Assembly: GCF_002811765.1 (NCBI RefSeq)
Contig: NZ_NPDR01000006.1
Location: forward strand, 186,001 to 250,000
From: Leptospira saintgironsiae
Lineage (GTDB): Bacteria > Spirochaetota > Leptospiria > Leptospirales > Leptospiraceae
DNA: 64,000 nt
Direction: 5' to 3'
Shown here: positions 57,107 through 64,000 of the stretch, piece after piece
Layout: each line of letters starts with the position of its first letter
Position numbering within the stretch: the stretch's first letter is position 1
Notes under the pieces: model-generated
Database searches by the model: none
Seen by the model: only the letters and a program-made list of their open reading frames with translations
Told to the model about the DNA's origin: nothing
Program-made: the position numbers and the translations under genes

Positions 57107-57152
57107 AATGCCTGAAGTTCTTGCCAGCAAGACCTCGGGCATTTTCTGTTTT
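57107..57152 (+). terminator. Rho-independent-type terminator after rplM-rpsI
   Basis: AATGCCTGA at 57107-57115 pairs with TCGGGCATT at 57135-57143, with one G-U pair. An inner hairpin TCTTG-CCAG-CAAGA lies in the loop, and TTTTCTGTTTT follows. It ends 11 bases before the alaS ATG, so it separates the ribosomal operon from alaS or attenuates into it. Confidence 0.6.
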
Positions 57153-57162
57153 AAGGGGTATC

Positions 57163-59922
57163 ATGAATTTTAAGAAAGTTTCCGAAGTCCGCAAAATCTT
57201 TTTGGATTATTTTAAGGAGAAAGGCCACACAATAGTTCCTTCTTCCTCTCTATTACCTGCGGGAGATCCTACACTTCTATTCACTACTGCAGGAATGGTT
57301 CAGTTCAAACCGTTATTTACTGGTGCGGTAGAACTCCCTTATACAAGAGCAACTTCTGCTCAAAAATGTTTGAGAACCACTGACCTGGAGAATGTTGGGA
57401 AAACAGAAAGGCATTGTACATTCTTCGAAATGCTTGGAAACTTCAGCTTCGGAGATTATTTTAAAGAAGAAGCTATCGAATACGCATTAGATTGTTCCGT
57501 AAATCATCTTGGATTTCCTAAAGAAAAACTTTGGATCACAGTATTCGAAAATGATGATGAAGCGGAGAAAATCTGGATCTCTAAAGGTATTCCTAAGGAT
57601 AGGATTACTCGTTTAGGCAAAAAAGACAATTTCTGGGGACCTGCGGGAGATAGCGGTGCTTGCGGACCTTGTTCGGAATTATACTTGGATAGAGGACCTG
57701 AGAAGGCTTTCCCAGATTGTGGTGTAAAATACGAGTGTAAACCGGGCTGTGATTGCGACCGTTTTTTAGAATTTTGGAATATAGTATTTAATCAATTCAA
57801 CCAAGACACTGAAGGAAATCTTCATCCTCTTAAACAAACAGGTATCGATACTGGTTCTGGATTAGAAAGGGTCGCTCTACTTTTGCAAGGAGTCGATTCA
57901 GTCTATGATACCGATGAACTCCGTGGAATTATTTCAGAAGTAGAAAAGATCTCAGGCAAAACATATAACGAATCCACTAAAGTTCCTTTTAGGGTCATCA
58001 CTGACCATATTCGTTCTGTATTATTCACAGTATCCGATGGTATCTATCCAGATAGAACTGGAAGAGGATACGTTATCCGTCGTTTGATCAGAAGAGCAGT
58101 ATTATTCGCCAGAAAATTGGACCTAAGGGAACCTTTCTTACACAAACTGGCAAAATCAGTATGTAATATTTATAAAGAAAGATATCCTGAATTAGAAAAA
58201 CATATTTCTTCAGTAGAAAGAACACTTCTGGCAGAAGAAGAATTATTCCTCAAAACATTAGAGATCGGTTTGGAGAAGATAGAAGTTCTTGTTTCCAAAA
58301 CCAAATCAGAAGGTTCCAGCACATTCTCCGGGAAAGATAGTTTCTTGTTATACGGAACTTATGGTTTTCCGGCAGAAATGACAGAAGAGATAGTTGCAGA
58401 GCATGGACTTTCTTTCGACAGAAAAGGTTTTGAAGAAGAATTAGAGAAGGATAGACAATCTTCTCGCGAGACTTGGAAAGCAAATAAGGTTTCCTTATTC
58501 ACTGGGATCAAAACTGATAAGACCCAATTTTTGGGTTACGATGCTTTAGAAGCAGAGTCAGATCTTAAATTTATTTTCTTAGATAATAAACAGACGTCCG
58601 CACTTAAGGAAGGTGAGTCTGGTGTATTAGTATTTTCTTCCAGTCCATTCTACCCAGAAGGTGGAGGGCAGGTTGGAGATATTGGATTTATCCGAAAAGA
58701 CGGGTCCGTCTTTAAGGTTTTAGATACCCAAAAAGAGAATGATATCATTCTTCATATCGGGACAGTTATTTCCGGAAGTTTTTCTGCCGGAGACAAAGCA
58801 AAGCTGGAAGTAGAAAAGGAAAGAAGAGAAAGACTCAAATTCCATCACTCCGGAACTCACTTATTAAATGGCGCCCTCAGAAATCTACTTGGAAATCATG
58901 TTCTTCAAAAGGGATCCATCGTTTCTCCTGAATATTTGCGTTTTGACTTTTCTCATCCAAGTCCTTTAAGTGCAGAAGAAATTCGTAATATAGAATCCTG
59001 GGTGAACGAAAGTATTGGTCGTCATATTCCGGTAGATACAAAAGTTCTACCAATTGAAGAAGCTAAGAAGACCGGAGCAGTTGCTGCTTTTGACGAAAAA
59101 TACGGAGACAGCGTAAGAGTCCTGCAAATGGGAGATCGTTCCCTGGAATTCTGTGGTGGAACCCACGTAGGGAATACTGGAGATATCGGATATTTTTTCA
59201 TTAAAAAAGAATCCAGCCCAGGCGCTGGAAACAGAAGGATAGAAGCAGTAGCAGGCCCACTGGTTCTCGAAACCTTCCAAAACAGATTTGCAGAATTAAC
59301 AGAAGCAGTCCAAAATCTAAACCTTAAGATCAAAGATGATTTGGGTGCAGAAGGGGCTTCACTTTCTATCAAAACTACCATCCCTGGACCGGATGAGATT
59401 AGATCCTTGTTCGAATCTAAAGGTGCAGACGCAGTAGTTTCTCTCAGGGATCTTTCCGAAAAACTATCCGTTGAATTAGAAGAAACTCAATCCAAGTTCT
59501 TAAAAGAGAAGAAGAATAGAGAATCCAGGGACTTTGAGAACAATCCGGAAGTGATCGCAAAAGTATTCGAAAATTCTAATATAATCGGATCTGTAAAAAT
59601 TGTTTCTGCGATTTTTGAATCCAAGGATGCAAAAGCATTAAAAGGACTTTCTGATAATATCAAAGTCAGAGAAAAGGAAATAGTAGCTATTCTTGCTAGC
59701 AAAAACGCAGAAGATGCGAGCATAGTAATCACTTGTTCTGCTTCTCTCGCTGGAAAGATCCATTGTGGAGAACTCGTAAAAACTGCCTGTGAAATTTTAG
59801 GCGGAAAGGGCGGTGGAAAACCGGACATGGCCCAAGGCGGAGGAAAAGAAGTTTCCAAAGTAGAAGAAGCAGTCAGATCTGCATTAGAAAAGGTAAGTTC
59901 CAGCTTGAACGGGGGAAAATAA
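57163..59922 (+). CDS. alaS: Alanyl-tRNA synthetase
   Basis: 919 residues from the ATG at 57163 with AAGGGG about four bases upstream; the frame opens at 57121 but that extension lies inside the terminator. It charges tRNA-Ala and edits mischarged Ser and Gly. The class II aminoacylation core includes TTAGMVQFKPLFTG near residue 42 and DTGSGLERVA near 230. Editing motifs are HHSGTHLLNGAL near 566 and CGGTHVGNTGDIG near 666. The C-Ala domain ends with GGGKPDMAQGGGK. Confidence 0.98.
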   Translation: MNFKKVSEVRKIFLDYFKEKGHTIVPSSSLLPAGDPTLLFTTAGMVQFKPLFTGAVELPYTRATSAQKCLRTTDLENVGKTERHCTFFEMLGNFSFGDYFKEEAIEYALDCSVNHLGFPKEKLWITVFENDDEAEKIWISKGIPKDRITRLGKKDNFWGPAGDSGACGPCSELYLDRGPEKAFPDCGVKYECKPGCDCDRFLEFWNIVFNQFNQDTEGNLHPLKQTGIDTGSGLERVALLLQGVDSVYDTDELRGIISEVEKISGKTYNESTKVPFRVITDHIRSVLFTVSDGIYPDRTGRGYVIRRLIRRAVLFARKLDLREPFLHKLAKSVCNIYKERYPELEKHISSVERTLLAEEELFLKTLEIGLEKIEVLVSKTKSEGSSTFSGKDSFLLYGTYGFPAEMTEEIVAEHGLSFDRKGFEEELEKDRQSSRETWKANKVSLFTGIKTDKTQFLGYDALEAESDLKFIFLDNKQTSALKEGESGVLVFSSSPFYPEGGGQVGDIGFIRKDGSVFKVLDTQKENDIILHIGTVISGSFSAGDKAKLEVEKERRERLKFHHSGTHLLNGALRNLLGNHVLQKGSIVSPEYLRFDFSHPSPLSAEEIRNIESWVNESIGRHIPVDTKVLPIEEAKKTGAVAAFDEKYGDSVRVLQMGDRSLEFCGGTHVGNTGDIGYFFIKKESSPGAGNRRIEAVAGPLVLETFQNRFAELTEAVQNLNLKIKDDLGAEGASLSIKTTIPGPDEIRSLFESKGADAVVSLRDLSEKLSVELEETQSKFLKEKKNRESRDFENNPEVIAKVFENSNIIGSVKIVSAIFESKDAKALKGLSDNIKVREKEIVAILASKNAEDASIVITCSASLAGKIHCGELVKTACEILGGKGGGKPDMAQGGGKEVSKVEEAVRSALEKVSSSLNGGK

Positions 59923-59923
59923 A

Positions 59924-60418
59924 ATGAGCGATCCATCATTCGACGTTGTTTCTGAAGTAGATAAACCTGAATTACAAAACGCGGTTACCCAAGCGATCGC
60001 AGAGATCAAGAATAGATTCGACTTTAAAGGTTCTAAGTCAGAGATCAAACTGGAAGAAGAAAATCTGACTCTTATATCCGACAACGAAGCTAAGTTGGAA
60101 AGTGTAATCGATGTTTTGATCAATAAAATGGCTAAAAGAGGACTTGGTCTTAAGTCTTTTGATTTCAAATCCAAATTGGAACCTGCTACAGGTAATACTG
60201 TTCGTATGAAAGTGAAAATACGCAACGGCCTCGAAAAAGAACAGACCAAAGAAATTACTAAGATTGTAAAAGATTCTAAACTGAAAGTGATCCCAACTAT
60301 TATGGGAAATTGTGTTAGGATCCAAGGTAAGAAGAAGGATGATCTTCAAGAGATCATGAAACTCCTAAAATCTGCTGATCTCTCTTTTGATGTCCAATTT
60401 CAAAATTTTAAAGGTTAA
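59924..60418 (+). CDS. YajQ-family (UPF0234) cyclic-di-GMP-binding type protein
   Basis: 164 residues, almost all the standard YajQ length. FDVVSEVDKPELQNAVTQA and IKNRFDFKGSKSEIKLEEE at the N-terminus, and QGKKKDDLQEIMKLLKSADL at the C-terminus are diagnostic. Some homologues bind c-di-GMP or nucleic acids and affect transcription or phage and virulence traits, but the role in spirochaetes is not established. It begins one base after the alaS stop. Confidence 0.92.
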   Translation: MSDPSFDVVSEVDKPELQNAVTQAIAEIKNRFDFKGSKSEIKLEEENLTLISDNEAKLESVIDVLINKMAKRGLGLKSFDFKSKLEPATGNTVRMKVKIRNGLEKEQTKEITKIVKDSKLKVIPTIMGNCVRIQGKKKDDLQEIMKLLKSADLSFDVQFQNFKG

Positions 60419-60455
60419 TCAAAACCTTTCAGAAAGATAAGGGTCTAATTTAGGT

Positions 60456-60851
60456 ATGAAACGTTTTATACTTCTCGCAATCATTTCTACTTTTATGATC
60501 TCAGGGCTTTCTGCTGAAGAGGAAAATCCGATCAAGTTTAAGATAGAAAAATCTTCTCCTTCTACGTATCTTTTGAAAGTTGTATATCCTGAAAATTTCG
60601 GGGTCCAGAAAGAAGCACCGCATAGAATTTTACTCAATCCTGGATCCGGATTAAAAGTTGTTTCTGCGGATCTAAAACTGAAAGGTAAAATTTCTACTCG
60701 CAAGAAAGAATATTTTGAATCAGTTGAGCCTATGCAGTTAAAATTAGAAGGAAAAGGTGAATTAGAAATTCACGCTAAAATTTTCTACTGCGATTATAAT
60801 AGGAATATCTGTATTCCTGGAAAGATATTACAAAAAGAAACTATTCAATAA
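60456..60851 (+). CDS. Small secreted DsbD-alpha-like protein
   Basis: 131 residues. Signal peptide MKRFILLAIISTFMISGLSA, then a beta-rich domain. The segment AKIFYCDYNRNICIPGKILQ near residue 110 has the two cysteines spaced as in the periplasmic N-terminal domain of DsbD, suggesting a thiol-exchange role. It has no membrane part or thioredoxin part, so it is a stand-alone domain. A stem-loop terminator follows 23 bases downstream. Confidence 0.65.
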   Translation: MKRFILLAIISTFMISGLSAEEENPIKFKIEKSSPSTYLLKVVYPENFGVQKEAPHRILLNPGSGLKVVSADLKLKGKISTRKKEYFESVEPMQLKLEGKGELEIHAKIFYCDYNRNICIPGKILQKETIQ

Positions 60852-60874
60852 TCGAATAGAATCTGAGTAAAAAG

Positions 60875-60903
60875 AAAAAGCGGCATCATGGCCGCTTTTT
60901 TTA
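60875..60903. terminator. Bidirectional rho-independent terminator
   Basis: AAAAAGCGGC at 60875-60884 pairs with GCCGCTTTTT at 60891-60900 around a six-base loop, followed by TT. The A-run on the other strand also gives a T-run, which suits the convergent lipoprotein gene. Confidence 0.8.
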
Positions 60904-60943
60904 TTTAAACTGGTTTGTAGGAGCTCCTACATCATGCTTCAAA

Positions 60944-61363
60944 TTATTTCTTAATTTCTATTTTTAGATCTGGTTGAGATACATGAAATAGATAGTAAGT
61001 CTTTCCGTTGATTGGTTTAGAAACTTTTACAAACTTTCCTTTTGAATCTACTAATTCTTTCAGGAATTTGCGGTCGGTAGGGCGGAATGAGTCTCCCTTC
61101 TCCGCTATAAAAAGATTTAAGGCTCTTTTTTTAGCAAGGTCTAATGCCTCGCCTTCATTCCCATCCAAAGAAGATACTACAACTTGGTAAGTGGATGAGC
61201 TGATAAAACCTTCGGTTGCTTTTACGAATTGGTCGTCCTCTGTGGGAGCGGATTCTTGGACCACATTCTTAGGAGTTTCTTTTTTAGGTTCTTCCGTTTG
61301 AGGTGTTTTACATACGGAAATTAGAGAAACGATCAATATTGTAAAAATCGTTTTTGTATGCAT
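60944..61363 (-). CDS. Putative lipoprotein, paralogue of the next gene
   Basis: 139 residues. Signal peptide ending at lipobox LISVC, then a long acidic/Pro/Thr-rich linker. The folded part starts near residue 53: GFISSSTYQVVVSSLDG, then EALDLAKKRALNLFIAEKGD. This segment is similar to the one at residue 31 of the upstream neighbour's mature part (GFISHDYFQVVV). I recognise no family. The pair is probably an operon. It is convergent with the DsbD-like gene. Confidence 0.75.
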   Translation of the reverse strand: MHTKTIFTILIVSLISVCKTPQTEEPKKETPKNVVQESAPTEDDQFVKATEGFISSSTYQVVVSSLDGNEGEALDLAKKRALNLFIAEKGDSFRPTDRKFLKELVDSKGKFVKVSKPINGKTYYLFHVSQPDLKIEIKK

Positions 61364-61380
61364 AGCGTTAGATTCCTTTG

Positions 61381-62001
61381 TTATGGAATGATTTTAGATT
61401 CTAAGGTTCGCTTGAGTAAATCCGCATCCACAACCCTAAAAACAAAAATACAGCTCTTAGGGTCGCTATAATCTTCTCTGTATAAGAACAGTTTATCCAA
61501 TAGCCAAGCGAAAGAAGCTCGGTAGGTTAAATAATCGGCATTTACGATTTCCGTCTTCTTCTTTTCTTTTTTTTCTTCCGGAGTATCGTCTTCTGCTGGG
61601 GCCTGTATGTTTTGAGTGGCGATAGAAGCGGCACCCATAGGAGAATTGGACTTGGTCCGAACCGCTTGGGGTGGTCCAGGAAGTGGCTCATATTTGGGAA
61701 CTGTAGAATTGACCCCGACTCCTATCCAAGTTTTTCTTTCTTCTGAGATTTGAGCTAAGAGTAAGTTTACAGACATCTCATCTCGTTTACGGATGGCTCT
61801 TGCCTTACAATCTTCTCTTAATGTTAGGATAGGTTTTTCTTGGTTAGGGATAGGAACTGTTACCACTACTTGGAAATAATCATGAGAGATAAAACCCGAA
61901 TCGCTTAAATTATCCCAAACCTTTCTTCTGTATTCTGGATCTGCAGGTTCGCAATATCCTAAAAAAAATGTCAGGAATAAGACCGACAAAACCCGCAACA
62001 T
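61381..62001 (-). CDS. Putative lipoprotein, unknown function
   Basis: 206 residues from the ATG at 62001; the frame to 62070 is not needed. Signal peptide with LRVLSVLFLTFFLGY ending at the cysteine. The core GFISHDYFQVVVTVPIP and later RDEMSVNLLLAQI are followed by an extended Pro/Lys-rich middle and a C-terminal FVFRVVDADLLKRTLESK. It is a diverged relative of the downstream lipoprotein. Divergent from the M16 peptidase gene, 86 bases away. Confidence 0.75.
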   Translation of the reverse strand: MLRVLSVLFLTFFLGYCEPADPEYRRKVWDNLSDSGFISHDYFQVVVTVPIPNQEKPILTLREDCKARAIRKRDEMSVNLLLAQISEERKTWIGVGVNSTVPKYEPLPGPPQAVRTKSNSPMGAASIATQNIQAPAEDDTPEEKKEKKKTEIVNADYLTYRASFAWLLDKLFLYREDYSDPKSCIFVFRVVDADLLKRTLESKIIP

Positions 62002-62087
62002 AGGTCCTAGTTTAAAGCTCCCCTCTACAAAAACCAGCGGGATTTTTTCCCGGTATCTTCTGGACAACATAACTTTTAGGGGAAATC

Positions 62088-63674
62088 ATGTTGGTTATGT
62101 GGGAATATCTTTCCAAGTCCGTCATTTCTCGTTTCAGTTTTTTGTTTTTCACTCTTTGTATTTTTATAAACTTCGAAGCATTCGCTAACGAAGACATCTT
62201 CTCAGAGATCCGAACCACTTTGGAATCCAGAGTGAAAAAGGTGATTTTGAAGAATGGGATCAGGCTTCTTATGATGAAAAGGGCCGATTCTCCTACGGTT
62301 GCAGTTTATACCAAATTTTTGGTGGGTGCTGCAGATGAAACTCCTGAGATCGCAGGTACCGCCCACCTTTTAGAGCATATGCTTTTTAAGGGCACGAAAA
62401 ATATCGGAGTCACTGATGCCAAAAAAGAAAAAGTATATTTAGATCAGATCCGTGTATGGGGAAAACGTTTAGATTCTTATCGTATACAAGAAAGAGAATT
62501 AGCTGCCAAAGGGGAACCTGTTCCTGAAAAACTTATCAAAGATAAAAATATTTTAGAGACCAGATTTAAGAATCTGTTGGAGCTCCATCGTAAGTTTGTG
62601 GTTTCCAACGAAGATTCTTATATTTATGAGAAGAATGGCGGCACTGGTTTTAATGCATATACTACAAACGATGTAACAAATTACCAAATCCTTCTTCCAG
62701 CAAATAGACTGGAGATTTGGGCAAAATTAGAATCAGATAGATTAAAAGATCCTATATTAAGAGAATATTATACAGAAAGAGATGTGGTTCTGGAAGAGCG
62801 CAGGATGAGAGTGGAAAACCAGGGAATGGGGATCTTAAGAGAGAAATTCTTAGGCGCTGCTTTTCCTAAACATTCTTATGGAATGCCTGTAATCGGTTAT
62901 GAATCCAATCTTCCTTTTTTAGATATAGATAAAACAGAAGAGTTTTTCAGAAAGAATTATAGGCCTCATAAAATGGCGATCGGGATTGTAGGAGATCTTG
63001 ATTTCGATAAAACCGAAAAATTAGTCCGAAAATATTTTGAAGATATTCCGGATGGACCTTCTCCTAAACTTTCTCATGAGCCAGAAAGTTTTGATCATGA
63101 GACAAGGAGAGTGAGTGCAAAACATTCTTCTGGTCCTATGAAAGTGATGGGTTGGCTGACCCCAGCTTCTCCTCATCCTGATAAACCAGTTTTAGAATTG
63201 ATTGATGCAATTTTGTCTCAAGGTGAGACCGGAAGATTATATAAGAGACTGGTACTTAGAGATAAGCTTGCTCAAAGAGTAGCTTGTTGGACAGGAGAAC
63301 CTGGAGAAAGATATGCGAATCTATTTGCGATCTATGTAACCAACGTAAGAGGTGCGGATCCTGATAAGATTGAATCTTCTATCCTCGAAGAAATTGAAAC
63401 TCTCAAAAAAGAAGCAGTCACCGAAGATGAACTGGCTAAGATTAAAAATCAGATAGTGGCTGATTATATCAGAGGTCTGAACAGCAATTCAAAACTTGCT
63501 GATGTTCTTACTTATTATGAATTAGTGGCCGGAGATTGGACCGAGATTTTCGATGATTACGCACGTTTGGATAGAGTTACGCCGGATGATATAATGAGAG
63601 TGGCCCAAAAATATTTTACATCTCGAAACCTGACTGTAGGCGATCTGATTAATTCTGATGGAGAGAAAAAATGA
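62088..63674 (+). CDS. M16 family zinc metalloprotease (catalytic subunit), exported
   Basis: 528 residues (ATG at 62088, alternatively 62097). Signal peptide with FSFLFFTLCIFINFEAFA. The zinc motif HLLEH at residues 93-97 is intact and is followed by an insertion of about 60 residues before TERDVVLEERR near 229-239, which holds the third ligand glutamate. The C-terminal half is a second M16 core with MGWLTPASPHPDK and GETGRLYKRLVLRD. It is probably periplasmic. The stop overlaps the next gene by four bases. Confidence 0.92.
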   Translation: MLVMWEYLSKSVISRFSFLFFTLCIFINFEAFANEDIFSEIRTTLESRVKKVILKNGIRLLMMKRADSPTVAVYTKFLVGAADETPEIAGTAHLLEHMLFKGTKNIGVTDAKKEKVYLDQIRVWGKRLDSYRIQERELAAKGEPVPEKLIKDKNILETRFKNLLELHRKFVVSNEDSYIYEKNGGTGFNAYTTNDVTNYQILLPANRLEIWAKLESDRLKDPILREYYTERDVVLEERRMRVENQGMGILREKFLGAAFPKHSYGMPVIGYESNLPFLDIDKTEEFFRKNYRPHKMAIGIVGDLDFDKTEKLVRKYFEDIPDGPSPKLSHEPESFDHETRRVSAKHSSGPMKVMGWLTPASPHPDKPVLELIDAILSQGETGRLYKRLVLRDKLAQRVACWTGEPGERYANLFAIYVTNVRGADPDKIESSILEEIETLKKEAVTEDELAKIKNQIVADYIRGLNSNSKLADVLTYYELVAGDWTEIFDDYARLDRVTPDDIMRVAQKYFTSRNLTVGDLINSDGEKK

Positions 63675-64000
63675 ATATTATAAAAAAATTAACTATCTCC
63701 AATCTTGTATTCTTATTCTCTTTTGCTGGCTTAACAGCTGCTCCGGGAGATTTTGTAAAAGACGTAAAAGTCCCCGCTTTAGAATTCCATTTTCCTGAAA
63801 TTAAGGAGATTGGTAAGGACCCGAACACTCGGATCTTGTATTTGGAAAATTCTGAGTTTCCAATCAAAACTCTGGAGATTACTTTTTATGCGGGACCTTC
63901 TTTCCAACCTAAAACTTCTTTTGAACTAGTGGAAATTTTTCCTGAGGCTTGGAAGAAGGGGGGCACAACCTCTCATCCAGGTGAAAGTTTTGCAGAAGTC
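63671..64000 (+). CDS. M16-like peptidase partner subunit, 3' truncated by window edge
   Basis: The first 110 residues are visible, starting MNIIKKLTISNLVFLFSFAG, a signal peptide. The core has LEFHFPEIKEIG and LVEIFPEAWKKGGTTS, aligned with where an active M16 protease has HxxEH. That motif is absent here, so this is the non-catalytic partner typical of bacterial M16 pairs. The ATG overlaps the previous stop (ATGA). The remainder lies outside the window. Confidence 0.8.
   Translation, partial: MNIIKKLTISNLVFLFSFAGLTAAPGDFVKDVKVPALEFHFPEIKEIGKDPNTRILYLENSEFPIKTLEITFYAGPSFQPKTSFELVEIFPEAWKKGGTTSHPGESFAEV

Noticed and set aside
57080..57162. Possible T-box or leader riboswitch before alaS
   Set aside because: No specifier loop or T-box consensus is visible; the stem-loop with following T-run is explained as a terminator.

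Overview
The window looks like chromosomal DNA from a spirochaete of the genus Leptospira. The strongest pointers are six tandem small lipoproteins of the Leptospira-type DUF1554 (C-type-lectin-like) kind, many lipoproteins with relaxed spirochaetal lipoboxes, moderate-to-low G+C (about 40% by eye) and a gene repertoire typical of that genus. The species cannot be fixed from the sequence alone. Nearly all of the window is ordinary, densely packed core genome with short or overlapping gene junctions. I see no rRNA, tRNA, CRISPR array, insertion sequence or prophage.

Layout. 1-2773: the visibly AT-richer end of a surface-polysaccharide locus (truncated glycosyltransferase, flippase-like membrane protein, CsaB-type pyruvyl transferase). 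2781-5853: murF-purE-purK on the minus strand. 5936-10873: a tight plus-strand run of Gfo/Idh oxidoreductase, ABC1/UbiB kinase, lspA, a cyclic-nucleotide-binding protein and an AI-2E family transporter. 10900-15377: minus-strand ActP-like symporter, its DUF485 partner, a nitrilase-fold protein without the usual catalytic residues, and a large uncharacterised protein. 15491-17363: STAS protein, lipoprotein, DUF1003 protein. 17391-25101: minus-strand ileS, LRR lipoprotein, purL, flavin reductase, amidase. 25116-28135: a small basic ORF, an ankyrin protein, and a solitary gamma-type DNA methyltransferase whose promoter and 5' coding part hold seven GTATAC hexamers. 28142-29050: MarR regulator and MaoC hydratase. 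29051-29564: the only long gene-free gap, holding two mirror-image operator-like palindromes and a large imperfect inverted repeat.

29565-41085 is a twelve-gene respiratory complex I operon (nuoABCDEFHJKLMN) lacking nuoG and nuoI. It is followed by an SseB-like protein, a lipoprotein, a MAPEG protein, a six-PAS hybrid histidine kinase, a DUF418 membrane protein, an organophosphate-type MFS antiporter, thiL and a YceI-like secreted protein. 50919-55244 is the DUF1554 lipoprotein array, whose members resemble each other in neighbouring pairs. 55335-60851 holds a membrane protein, rplM-rpsI, alaS, a YajQ-type protein and a small DsbD-alpha-like secreted protein. 60944-62070 carries two diverged paralogous lipoproteins. 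62088-64000 begins an M16 metalloprotease pair, the second member cut by the window edge.

The most interesting signals are the GTATAC cluster at the orphan methyltransferase, the lipoprotein array, the mirror-image operators with the embedded repeat, and the complex I operon without NuoG/NuoI.
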